This document shows, piece after piece, positions 10,970 through 20,321 of a stretch of 35,002 nucleotides of DNA. The DNA lies in contig JAAVTG010000054.1 of assembly GCA_011947345.1 (NCBI GenBank), positions 1-35,002 of the forward strand. Direction: 5' to 3'. A model generated the notes under the pieces. That model was given only the letters and a program-made list of their open reading frames with translations, had not been told where the DNA came from and did no database searches. A program made the position numbers and the translations under genes. Source of the stretch: Phytophthora quininea. Its lineage: Eukaryota; Oomycota; Peronosporomycetes; Peronosporales; Peronosporaceae. Position 1 is the stretch's first letter, and each line of letters begins with the position of its first letter.

Positions 10970-11812
10970 AAAGATCTCAGCGGCAGTAGACTTGGACTCG
11001 AGACTACCGAGAAGAGTCCTTCTCGACCTGCTGCAGCTTGTCCATGTCGATGGCCATCCACTACAGTAGCCAGAGTTCTCTGGAATTTACTTTCAGAGTT
11101 CATAAAGGACCTACCTCGACTCTCATGAGCAAGAAAGTCTAATTTCTTAAAAACGTTGTGATCAGTTTGCAAGCTCGAAATCTCAAAACCTCAGCCGTAT
11201 TTTTGCTTTCGGTCTACCTGACGCGATAAACCATCTTGAACCTCCAAGGCTAGCGCGAGGTAGACCACTTTTCCCATACAAGCAATAAGATCAGCTCACT
11301 GCAATAGCTAATTCCAAGCATAAAGTAATGTTGTTTCTTCAGAAGAGTTCAAGCGACAAGCAGCAACACACGCAATGTACGCACATCAAAGCTCGATAGA
11401 TCTCGATCTCACTGGGTGGGTGGGTGAATGTGGCAGCAATTTCACAACGTTTGGCAGTACTCTATTCGACGACGACTGTACTCTACGGCAGAACGAAGAG
11501 AGAACCCGCTGTAGTTAGTCATTTCAGCTCAACCAAATATCTCGCGACGGCAACCTGCAGCAAATATAATCAGGAACTTAACCTGCGCAGATAATGCGGC
11601 TGCGGAGCAAGATGCCGAAGATCTTCACAAACTAAGCGTAAACAAAATCACACCTCATCACCAAATTGTAATTGCAGCAACAGCTCATTCACAACAAATT
11701 TCAGAGCTTCTCCAGGCACAGCACGGTCTTGTCGCTTTCCAGGAGCCGAACCAGCAGTCGATACCGCTTACCTTGTACACTTCGATGGTCCATGAACCTG
11801 CTTATAAGACAA
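10970..11812. other. Intergenic stretch containing part of a long start-less open frame
   Basis: No assignable gene. A + frame stays open from about 11517 to 12122 (about 200 codons, no ATG before 11790) and reads smoothly (for example TAHSQQISELLQAQHG). It could be a relic or an exon whose 5' part is elsewhere. It crosses the left border of the duplication at 11813. The segment 11611-11731 recurs inverted at 30814-30932. On the minus strand at 11057 a short frame (MAIDMDKLQQVEKDSSR, then stop) precedes paralog A and could be a leftover first exon; no splice was found that joins it. Confidence 0.35.
11611..11731 (+). repeat. Dispersed 120-bp repeat, copy 1 (inverted copy at 30814-30932)
   Basis: Seen: the segment from GATGCCGAAGATCTTCACAA to about 11731 matches the minus strand of 30932-30814, including a near-exact stretch around GTAATTGCAGCAACAGCTCA. 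Reading frame is kept in most of it, so it may be a fragment of a coding sequence rather than a terminal repeat. No target-site duplication was identified. Confidence 0.7.
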
Positions 11813-12248
11813 ACTTCAACTTGGTGCATACTAAAGCAAAGCTTAACTGGCTAAAGAAGGAACACTTATTTACTGGACGCTCGTTGCCTTCTGGTTGGAA
11901 CGACGGACAGCTCGGCGCCCGAGTTGCCAACGATCGATTCCGCAGGGGCATCCGTTTTGCTGTCCGATCAGACATGATTTGGTGGCCGCCACTGGGAGCC
12001 GCCGTCGTGATGGCTGGACTCCATTTGGTGATTTCACGTGGCCTCGCAGATGTCGAGGTGGTGACAGCCGACTGTTCCTCAGCCACTGCGGTGCCAACCA
12101 GACGCCCGACTGTGGCACGCTGACCACGAAATGGCAGCGTTGGTCGAGTCTTATGAGGCCACAGACACGAGCACGATCGCATGTGTCCGCTTCAAGTCGA
12201 CTTGGCTGAGTCGCCTCACCGTCGATGGCGACGCGATGTCCTGCAGGT

Positions 12249-12280
12249 ATCTTCTCATTTCCAAATCGTCTTCCTCCTGG
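12249..12280 (+). promoter_or_regulatory. Candidate oomycete initiator (Inr)-type core promoter
   Basis: The pyrimidine-rich segment around TCATTTCC (12255-12262), followed by AAATCGTCTTCCTCC, lies about 60 bp upstream of the ATG at 12318. It resembles the oomycete Inr plus flanking promoter region (TCATTY followed by a C/T-rich stretch). The same sequence is present in copy 2 at 33657. The match is by eye and not exact in the flanking element. Confidence 0.4.
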
Positions 12281-12317
12281 ACATCTACCCAACAAACTCC
12301 TTCGATTACCGTACGCC

Positions 12318-12973
12318 ATGAAGTTCCTGTCAACGCTCGTGTTCGTCGCCGTCGCCGTCCAGTGCGCGTTGGCGTCCAATGGAGAGCGAAAACTGTTGCG
12401 GTCCGGCGCCGTCGACTTCTCGGCGCTCAAGGATGGCAAGACCAGCACGACACAGCAGAAAGACTCGGGCTCCGGTACGAACGCCGCTCTGCCTGGTCTA
12501 TCTGGAGTCGGCGGGTTGCCCGACCTCAGCTCCATCACCGGTCAAGGCGGCATCTCCAAGCTGCTGCCGACGGACAAACTGTCTTCGCTGACCAACGGCG
12601 GTGGTCTCGGATCGTTGGCTGGTGGCGCCGGTCTCGACTCCTGACGAAAGGTTTGACCGGCAGTGGTGGTCTGGACTCGCTCACCAAGGGCGTGACCGGT
12701 GGCAAACTACCGGGTCTCGACAAGTTGCCCATCGGTGGCGGTAAACTACCGGGGCTCGACAGTTTGCCCATCGGCGGTGGCGGTGGTGGTGCGGGCCTTT
12801 CGGGCATCACGGACAAGCTGAGCGGTCTGACTAAGGGCCTTGGTCTCCCCTCAACAAGCGGTGGCAAGCAATCCTACTTGACCGATGAGAATCCGAAGAA
12901 GGTTGAGGGGCAATCCTCGTCGTTAGGCGAACAGAGTCCGAAGCAGGACAAGGTGCAGCAAAAATCCCTGTAG
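12318..12973 (+). CDS. Secreted Gly/Leu-rich repeat protein, copy 1 (one frame change)
   Basis: Seen: ATG at 12318 begins a classic signal peptide (MKFLSTLVFVAVAVQCALA) with likely cleavage after ALA. A short charged segment containing ERKLLRSG follows, then a Gly/Leu/Ser-rich region with the repeated unit GGKLPGLD-LPIGGG and LTKG/SGLTKG motifs, and a hydrophilic Lys/Gln-rich tail. The N-terminal frame stops at about 12644; the repeat region continues one frame over to a stop at 12973. Copy 2 has the missing T at this site (TCCTTGAC against TCCTGAC here), so a single lost T is the simplest explanation. Function is unknown. Secretion and low-complexity repeats suggest a cell-wall or apoplastic protein. 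The motif RKLLR is not a canonical RXLR. Confidence 0.75.
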
Positions 12974-13182
12974 ACTGGAGCCTGGCTAGTCTATCTGTGT
13001 TTATCTGTAGGGATACGTGAATCAAAGAGAAGATAGAGTCATTTATCATCGATTCCGTTGTCATTTCCTCCAAATTGCAGGCTGACGGTCGAGCCCGTCC
13101 ATCGCCCATACCGCTGCGAGCTTTTATTCGAGGCGACAACAAAAAAACCATGAAATGTCAACACTCATAAGTACCAACGAAA

Positions 13183-13390
13183 ATGTTGCGCAGCGAGGCT
13201 GTGGCAAAATCGGAGCTAGACAAGCTCTGGGAATACTCAACGTTGGAACACTCCAGTATTCCTCCAACAGACCAGCTACGAAAAATCTTGGAATGACCAT
13301 TACCATTCTGGTTGCTGGAAACAATTTATATTGATGGACAGGTCGCCAATGACCTATTCAGCCGTGACGGACGCCTGCTAAATTGCCTCC
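13183..13390 (+). pseudogene. CRN-like middle-module relic with nonsense codon
   Basis: Seen: from ATG 13183 the frame reads ELDKLWEYSTLEHSSIPP, then TDQLRKILE, then a stop TGA at 13294-13296, then PLPFWL and NDLFSRDGRLL. This aligns with the CRN middle module at 19.5-19.9 kb (ILERPLPFRL, DLFSRDGPLL) and 20.8-21.0 kb (ILGRPRPFHF, ALFRRDSPR). The stop replaces the CGA Arg codon of the 19.9-kb copy. Similarity fades after about 13390. Unlike most frame breaks in the window this is a substitution, so it is real decay. Only about 70 codons remain. Confidence 0.7.
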
Positions 13391-13405
13391 ATATGTCAAG
13401 CGCCG

Positions 13406-13612
13406 TCACAAACATGAGAGAGCCTGGGACTGGCGTGAAAATGCGGAGTCAAATCCTGTTTCGTCTGGAGTTGTGAAGTTGAGGAATTTCTCCTGGACGA
13501 CTCCTTCCGGACAGTCACGAGCAATTTTGCACATTCCGAGGATGGCAAACGAAACGCTGACAGTCTGAGGATGCCGCAGACGAAGTATCTTGTAGTCGGC
13601 GGATGCAATCAA
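13406..13612 (-). other. Short coding-like fragment, unrecognised
   Basis: A minus-strand frame of about 69 codons, opening from a TTG, reads smoothly (for example YKILRLRHPQTVSVSFAI and QEKFLNFTTPDETGFDSAF). It is in-frame open for about 15 codons further upstream with no ATG. It could be a gene fragment. It lies between a CRN relic and the SF3B3 promoter region, and no family was identified. Confidence 0.3.
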
Positions 13613-13878
13613 AAATTCGTTTTTTGAAATGGCTACCCATTTCGAATAAAAACGCTTTCAATGTCCTGTATCCCCCGCCATACAAAAGCGCATTGTCACC
13701 TTCCAGACGCGAGGTGGCGGTCTCTTCCTACGCTCTTTCTCATCGCCCCAGGCGTCTCTCCACACGACTCCAGGCCTCTCCAGCTCCGCAAGACGCGTCG
13801 GATCACGCCCATACCCTTCTCTTTTCTCGTCTCCCTCTACTTCTCCAGTTATTACCCTCGGAGTAACCACTCTATAGA
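13613..13878 (+). promoter_or_regulatory. Upstream region of SF3B3
   Basis: No gene. From about 13690 the sequence is pyrimidine-rich on the + strand (many CTCTTTC, CTTCTC and CCCTC runs) up to the ATG at 13879. This is typical of oomycete promoters and 5' leaders. No single initiator could be chosen with confidence. Confidence 0.35.
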
Positions 13879-16800
13879 ATGCACCTCTTAAATCTGACGC
13901 TGCAGCCGCCCACGGGCATCCACCTGGCTGCCTACGGCAACCTCGTCCCCTCAAGCTCAAGAGTTCGTCGTGGCCAGAGGAGACGCACTGCAGCTGCTCC
14001 GTCCGGACGAGAGCGGCCGTCTGGACGTGGTGGTCTCCACCCAAGTCTTTGGCGTTATCCGAGCGCTCCAGCCCTTCCGTCTCACCGGCGGAGACCGAGA
14101 CTACGTGGTCATTGGCTCTGACTCGGGCAAGATCGTCGTGCTGGAGGTGAACGCGACCACGTCGCAGTTCGAGGCCAAACAGAACGAGACGTACGGCAAG
14201 ACTGGCTGCAGACGCATCACGCCGGGCCAGTACTTAGCCGCAGACCCCAAGGGCAGAGCCATCCTTATTGCCGCAGTGGAGAAGCAGAAGCTCGTCTACG
14301 TGATGAACCGTGACGCGTCCAGTAGACTGACGATCTCGTCGCCATTGGAGGCGCATCGCTCCAACGCCATCCACTTCAGTGTGGTGGGGCTGGACGTGGG
14401 CTTTGAGAACCCCATCTTCGCCTGCTTGGAGCTGGATTACGCTGAAGCAGATGCGGACCCGACCGGACAGGCAGCCAGAGATGCCGTCAAAACACTCGTG
14501 TACTATGAACTGGATCTAGGACTAAACCATGTGACTAGAAGATGGAGCGAACAGGTTGTGAGAAGTGCCAATATGTTGGTGGCTGTGCCTGGTGGAGGTG
14601 ACGGCCCTGGTGGTGTGTTGGTGCTTGGCGAGAACGTCGTGCAATACAAGAACGAAGGACACCCGGAACTGACGTGCGCCATCCCGCGTCGAGCAGGAGA
14701 GCTGCATGATATCGTGATCGTGTCGGCTGCTACACACAAGCAGCGTGATTTGTTCTTTGTGTTGCTGCAGTCAGAGTTGGGAGATCTGTACAAAATCTCG
14801 TTGGAGTATTCAGGCAACACTGTGGAGGAGGTCAAGATCCAGTTCTTTGATACGATCCCAGTGGCGACGTCCATGTGCATCACCAAGACAGGTCTGCTCT
14901 TTTGCGCCTCGGAGTTCTCCAACCATTATTTATTCCAGTTTTTGAGCATCGGCGACGGAGACGACACTGCTCGTTGCTCCAGTTTGGCGATGGATCCCAC
15001 AGAGTTTTCGACGTTTCCACTGCGGAAATTGAAGAACTTGGCTCTGGCAAGCTCCATGCCGAGTTTGAGTCCTGTGACGCAGCTGCTTGTTGATGATTTG
15101 GCCAACGAACAGACTCCGCAAATGTACGCTTTGTGTGGCAACGCCAACCGTTCTTCGTTGCGTGTGCTGCGTCATGGTCTGCCTATCACGGAGATGGCTG
15201 CAAGCGGCCTCCTGGGGTGGCCAAATCGGTCTGGTGCTTGAAGGAGTCGTACACTGACCCCTACGACAAGTACATTGTGGTGAGTTTTGAAGATGCTACG
15301 CTGGTGTTGGAAGTGGGTGAGACAGTTGAGGAAGTAGCCCAGTCAGGATTCCTCCGTGACCATGGATCGTTGCTGGTTGCTTTGCTAGAAGACGATTCGA
15401 AGCTGCAAATTCATCAGAATGGGATCCGACATGTGCCCAAATTCCAACCCGTGACGGAGTGGAAGGCGCCAGGTAAAAAGTGATCGAGCACTGTGCTGCC
15501 AATTCGCGCCAAGTGGTGATTTCTCTTGCTGGTGGCGAGATTATTTACTTCGAGTTGGGCCAGTCGGGCGAACTGGCTGAGAAGGGAAAATTGGACTTGG
15601 GCTACGAAGTGTGTAGCTTGGACTTGGGTGAAGTCCCGGAAGGACGTCAGCGCTTCCAGTTTTTGGCGGTTGGCAGCTGGGACAACACCGTTCGAATCCT
15701 CTCACTGGATCCGAACGACTTGTTCCGGCAAAAGTCGACTCTTGCACTGACGTCGCACGCTCACACGTTATGTCTTGCTCAGCTGCAAAGCGAGCCGTCG
15801 ACTCCTGATTCCGAACACTCGTCTCAGTCTCTGTATTTGAGTATTGGTCTGGATAATGGTGTGCTCCAACAGTCTCTAATTGATCCCATCACAGCAAACC
15901 TGACGGATTCTAGGTCGCGTTTCCTCGGGACGAAGCCGGTGAAGCTCTTCCGTGTGGCAGTGGAAGGTAAGCGATCGATTCTTGCGCTCTCCAGTCGGTC
16001 GTGGATTTCGTACTTCCACCAGACTCGGAGGCATCTCACGCCACTCTCGTGTGAACTGCTGAACTATGCGAGCTCTTTCAACTCGGAGCAATGTCCGAGT
16101 GGTGTTGTAGCTCTAACAAACGAAGGCATGAAGATCCTCACTGTCGACCAGCTGGGAGATACATTCAACCAGCAGAAGTGTAACCTTCGCTACACGCCTC
16201 GCAAGGCAGTGATCCACTCCCCTTCGCGACGTCTAGTTATGATTGAGAGCGACCATAATGAATACGGTGCTGCTTACAAGAGACAGCATGGAATCCAGAT
16301 CCCTGACATCCGTAGCGCTACAGCTGAAGAGGAAGACGACGAGGATGACCTCGACGATGCGCTGCTGTACCCGCGTGGCCCCCTTCCTGTGGAGAAGGAC
16401 AAGTGGGCTTCTTGTGTACGCATTGTTGACCCAGTATCGTGTCAGACTGTCGTTTGCGAAGAACTAGAGGAGGACGAACGTGCTCGCAGCATTGCGTCTT
16501 GTGTGTTCCACGATCGTGGTGGGGAGGCATTTATCGTGGTTGGTACAGTCAAGAAGATGCAGCTGCACCTCAAAAGGCTCCTGCGGGGGATACCTGCGGG
16601 TGTATCGTGTTGTGGAAGGTATGCAGTTAGTGCTAGTGCACACGACTGAGATCGACGACATTCCCCACGCCATGTGCGAGTTTCAGGGCAGACTGCTCGT
16701 CTCTGTCGGTAAAGCGCTTCGCATTTATGACCTGGGCAAGAAGAAGATGCTGCGCAAGTGCGAGAACCGCAACTTCCCGTCCATTCTGATCGAACTCAAA

Positions 16801-17466
16801 GCCATCGGGGATCGAGTCTATGCTTCGGACATGCACGAGTCCTTCCACTTTGTCAAGTACAAGAAGGACGAGAATCAGTTGGTCATCTTTGCAGATGACT
16901 GTGTGCCTCGCTTCATCACCAGCAGCGTCTTGCTGGATTATGACACGCTCTGTGGCGCAGACAAGTTCGGCAACGTGTTTGTGTCTCGCCTGCCGTCGGA
17001 AGTGTCCGATGAGGTTGATAACCCCACAGGTAACCGCATTTTGTGGGACTCTGGCCTGCTAAACGGGGCCCCGAACAAACTCGAGCAGGTGGCGCAGTTC
17101 CATGTCGGCGATGTGGTGACCAGCATGGTGCGCGCCAGCCTGGTCCCCGGAGGAATGGAGGCGATCATCTACGCGACCATCATGGGCCGCATCGGCGCTC
17201 TTATCCCCTTTACCTCGCGCGAGGACGTCGATTTCTACACTCACTTAGAGATGTACATGCGCCAGGAGCGACCGCCTTTGTGTGGACGTGACCACCTGTC
17301 ATACCGGTCGTACTACATTCCGGTGAAGAACGTCACGGACGGAGATCTCTGCGAACAGTTTAGCTCCCTCAGTGTGGAGAAGCAGGCCAGTGTCGCTGAA
17401 GACCTCGATCGAACACCTGCTGAGGTGCTGAAGAAGCTGGAAGACATTCGCAACCGCTTGATGTAG
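13879..17466 (+). CDS. SF3B3: Splicing factor 3B subunit 3 (SF3b130/SAP130)
   Basis: Known: SF3B3 is a triple beta-propeller scaffold of the SF3b complex in U2 snRNP, needed for branch-site recognition, and is normally an essential gene. Seen: ATG 13879 (MHLLNLTLQPPTGI), then VFGVIR, FRLTGGDRDYVVIGSDSG, KTGCRRITPGQYLAADPKG, EKQKLVYVMNRD, DVGFENPIFACLELDY, RSSLRVLRHGL, GETVEEVAQSGFL, SEQCPSGVVAL, LRIYDLGKKKMLRKCENR, ENQLVIFADD, LLDYDTLCGADKFGN, PPLCGRDHLSYRS and NVTDGDLCEQF, in family order to the stop at 17466. Length is about 1195 residues, as expected. No intron was needed. Four frame changes: CCCC 13947-13950 (one base too many), GGGG 15214-15217 (one missing), AAAAA 15475-15479 (one missing) and CC 16568-16569 (one too many). 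The flanking protein is well conserved, so these are most likely sequence errors. Confidence 0.95.
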
Positions 17467-17529
17467 ACCACAACGCCAAGACATGAAAATGCAAAGGTCA
17501 AAACTGGGTTCTAGAGCATACGCCTCGTC

Positions 17530-18279
17530 TTAACTTGCTGGCCTTGGCGCGGCCTCTTGAGGGAGATGCATGCTTCGTCCATTGTCGTCAGGAAACAAGA
17601 GTTGCTTGGTCTCTCTGTAGATTTCTTGTAGCACAGCGATTCGTGGTCGAAATGTCTGTCGGCAGCATGAATTAGCGAAAGCAGCAAACCAAACACACAA
17701 TTGTTCCATCATTACCTGGTACGGAAGCACCATCTCGCTCTCTCCTTTCACCATGAGCACTAGCGAATACACAACGCTGGAAAATGTGATCGCTTCGTTC
17801 ACCGCCACGCCGCAGATCTTGTCTAAGTCTATGAACTGCACCAAACACAATGTAAATATTTGTTTTTTATAAGTTCCTTTCTTGACCTACTCGACTTGTG
17901 ACGTTGCCATTGCGTCTCCTCTGACTTAACTTGACTCCCAATGACGGTACCACCAGCATCGCCTCTAGCCAAACAGCAACACGTTTTAATCTCTTGCAAT
18001 TAGTTTACCTGAATAACACATTCCCAAACCTTCAATGACAACTTTTCCTGTCGCCATGAAGATCCACATGGCCAGCAGCAGCAACAAAACTCCCCAAACC
18101 AATCTGGATAGAGATACGTCGTCCTTATTCGATAGTACCAGTCCTCCGGAGCCGAAGAGCAGCGCGGCCATCAGCCATCTTGCCAAGAAGCCTCTAGATG
18201 CGTCGGATGCAGGTCGACAAAGCGCAAACTCCACGCCCTGCTGGCCATATGCGCGCACGAGCAGCGACACCTTGGGCAT
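17530..18279 (-). CDS. PIGH: GPI-GlcNAc transferase subunit H (PIG-H)
   Basis: Exons 18279-18009, 17964-17891, 17835-17716 and 17655-17530; introns of 44, 55 and 60 nt with gtaaac/ctag, gtaggt/gcag and gtaatg/acag ends, all in phase. The product is 196 residues (human 188). Seen: two adjacent membrane helices near residues 33-50 and 60-80, then the PIG-H domain with YSEAMLVVPSLGVKL, FIDLDKICGVAVNEAI (family: I/V-K/R-D-V/I-V-I-NEA), VVYSLVLMVK and RPRIAVLQEIYRE. Known: PIG-H binds PIG-A in the ER-membrane complex that makes GlcNAc-PI, the first step of GPI anchor synthesis. No frame break. It converges on SF3B3 (63 bp between stops) and diverges from the AlkB-like gene (64 bp between starts). 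Confidence 0.9.
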
Positions 18280-18343
18280 GTCAAATTGAGTATTTCCAAT
18301 ATTTCACATAATTTATGTTTTTATGATATTTGCTCAGTCGCCA
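18280..18343. promoter_or_regulatory. Shared divergent promoter of PIGH and the AlkB-like gene
   Basis: Only 64 bp separate the two ATG codons. The gap is AT-rich (for example AATATTTCACATAATTTATG). Any core promoter elements for both genes must lie here or inside the 5' coding ends. If the upstream ATG at 18323 is used for the + gene, the gap is 43 bp. Confidence 0.5.
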
Positions 18344-19237
18344 ATGAAAAGCTCCAAAGCCGAGCGCGTTCGCGCCAAGCGACTGCAGCACGCCGCCGAT
18401 GAGCACCAACTGGACCTGTTTCTCAATGCACCAGCTACACCCATGGATTCTGTACTAAAATCGGGAGGAACGCCGGTCTCCCCGCCGAGAACGAGCCGGA
18501 GGGGTCTCGCAATCGACGGATGAAGATTCAGGAGTCCAATTCCGAGGCAGTTGCGATACTGGCGCGTTGCTGCCCGGTTTGGTCATCCTGAAAGGCTTCC
18601 TCTGTCCACAAGAGCAACAGGAGCTGGTGGACGAGGCAAGAGAGATGGGATTGGATACAGGAGGCTTCTACAAACCGACGTACGCGAGTGGCGCCAAGTG
18701 TCGACTGCACCAAATGTGCGTCGGTCGGTCGTGGAACGTGGTCACGGAGCAGTACGAAGACCGCCGCTCGAATTTCGATGACGCGCCAGCTCCACCATTA
18801 CCGGAGAGTTGGAAACAACACGCTCAACGTAGTCTGGAGGCGGCCAAAGCCATCGATCCGAAGGTGTTGGGGACGTGCTCGAAGGTGACGCCGGACATTT
18901 GCGTCGTCAACTTTTACAAGAAGGCCGGCCGCAATGGCATGCACATTGACAAGGACGAGAGCGAGGAGGCCATGGCGATGGGGTCCCCGTGATTTCGTTT
19001 TCCATCGGCTGTGCGGCTGAGTTCGCCTACATCGACCACTACCCGGAGCCCGAAGAAGCAGTACCGATCGTGCGTCTTGAGTCGGGGGACGTGTTGATAT
19101 TCGGCGGACCTGCAAGGAATGTGGTGCACGCACTAACGAGAATTTACAATGGAACTCAGCCGTCGTGGCTGCGGATGCGATCGGGGAGACTCAATTTGAC
19201 GTTCCGCGAGTACAAGCCGAGCGAGCTAGAGAGCTAA
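18344..19237 (+). CDS. AlkB-family 2-oxoglutarate/Fe(II) dioxygenase
   Basis: Seen: a basic N-terminus from ATG 18344 (MKSSKAERVRAKRLQ; an in-frame ATG at 18323 is possible), then in another frame LPGLVILKGFLCPQEQQ, VNFYKKAGRNGMHIDKDE with the Fe-binding H-x-D (His 18942, Asp 18948), ISFSIGCAAEFAYI, SGDVLIFGGPARNVVHAL with the distal His (19127), and the 2-oxoglutarate-binding end RLNLTFREYK. Spacing fits AlkB proteins; total about 297 residues. Known: the family demethylates alkylated DNA or RNA, some members acting on tRNA or mRNA. Substrate cannot be told here. Frame changes lie between 18475 and 18560 (exact base unclear) and at CCCC 18985-18988 (one base missing). It diverges from PIGH. 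Confidence 0.88.
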
Positions 19238-19439
19238 GTTGACCGCAACGATGAATCCAACAGGTTACACAAAGGAAATGTTTAGCATTGAAGCGGCCGG
19301 CGAAATTTGTGTTCAAGAAATGGGTTAAAACCAGCAAAGCACAGCTGATGCGTTTCTTCAAAAGCTGGGTGACGGTGGCAGTGGAGAGTAATGACAATTT
19401 CGTTGTTCTGGTGAACATGATGAAGATGTGGCGTCGACG

Positions 19440-20307
19440 GGGTTCCACTTTACCTTTCCAGCCAGGTCTCGGAGCGGGGTGTAGTTACTATAAAATACCG
19501 CTTGTTCGTTTGTCTCTTCTCCGCGAAGCAGCTGAAGTCCTTCAACATACAAAAGCATATCCGACCGTACATATTTTTTTAGCAGTTCCAGCATTATCCA
19601 AACAACCTCGGGTGCTGCTGAGAACAACGGACTTGGCGTTAAAAATTCGTATTGGATTGTCAAGTAGACTGTCGTAGTAGCTTATCCAATTAGTTTCTGA
19701 TGCCGACGGATCTGGAGGATATACAAATTTATACCACACCGCATTCATCAGCGTAGGGAGATCCTGGCGAACTAGCAAAGGTCCATCTCGGCTGAAAAGG
19801 TCCTCGGCTCCAAGTCCTTCCATACTTTGGGCGCTCACGAGCCGAAATGGTAATGGTCGCTCCAGAATTTCTTGTAGCTGGTCAATGGAGGGATATTGGT
19901 GTGTTGCAACGACGAGTATTCCCACAGCTTATTCAGTTCCACTTTTGCCACATTCTCGATCGCACTCAGAGCACTCGTTGCCGGACGTTTGGATAGGAGA
20001 GAATTAACTGGCTGCTCTTGAACGGGGGATGCAGGACGGCGACCTTTTTTTTCACTTGAATGATCACAGACTGATCCAAGTTCTGTAGAGGGCTGTCGTT
20101 TTCCATCGGCGTTCTTTCATCGCAAGCTTCTTGGTTTCGGTACAGGAACAGATAATCCTCGTCGGTATGAGATGGAAGACGGTGGCGAAAGTTGGTGAAG
20201 ACGTGGTGCAGTAGATCGGCAACGACTTCGTTGCGATTTGGTAGGGTATCATCAAAAGCTTGTACAAGACCATTCTCGCTATGCTTCCTCGCAAATATCA
20301 GTGCCAA
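19440..20307 (-). pseudogene. CRN-like header plus middle module, 3'-truncated relic
   Basis: Seen on minus: a start-less (TTG) ubiquitin-like header, 20307 to about 20050, with NRNEVVADLLHHVF, YLFLYRNQEACDERTP and SVIIQVKK. After a frame change comes ELNKLWEYSSL. A further change gives the middle module (SIDQLQEILERPLPFRL, AEDLFSRDGPLL, MNAVWYKFVYPP, NWISYYDSLL, 19925 to about 19560). A third frame holds MLLYVEGLQLLRGEE (about 19555-19480) and ends at KVKWNPVD near 19440, where similarity to the other copies stops abruptly. Kinase sequence is absent. The middle module matches those at 13.2 kb and 20.9 kb. Truncation and the missing ATG mark it as a relic. It lies head-to-head with the + strand CRN copy. 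Confidence 0.7.
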
Positions 20308-20321
20308 CGAGCGCCTGATGG

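Larger units (their letters stand above)
11813..13060 (+). repeat. 1.25-kb segmental duplication, copy 1
   Basis: Seen: nearly identical, in the same orientation, to 33215-34482. Homology starts at ACTTCAACTTGGTGC and ends just after ATCATCGATTCCGT. It covers an upstream region, the probable promoter and the complete secreted-protein gene with its 3' flank. Differences are scattered substitutions plus indels upstream of the gene, frame-changing indels in the coding part, and a hairpin in the 3' flank of copy 2 only. Confidence 0.9.

Noticed and set aside
12380..12410. RXLR effector motif in the secreted protein
   Set aside because: The sequence is ERKLLRSG (R-x-L-L-R), not R-x-L-R, and no EER follows; kept only as secreted protein.
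11870..12538. 222-codon open frame on the minus strand, repeated at 33425-33940
   Set aside because: It is antisense to the signal peptide and promoter region of the secreted gene and persists only because the two segments are duplicates; composition is not protein-like.
15470..15485. Programmed ribosomal frameshift in SF3B3
   Set aside because: Breaks occur at many unrelated homopolymers in many genes, in both directions, with no shared slippery site; sequence error is simpler.
19288..19677. 129-codon + strand frame downstream of the AlkB-like gene
   Set aside because: Starts at TTG, largely antisense to the CRN relic, with no recognisable family; treated as noise.
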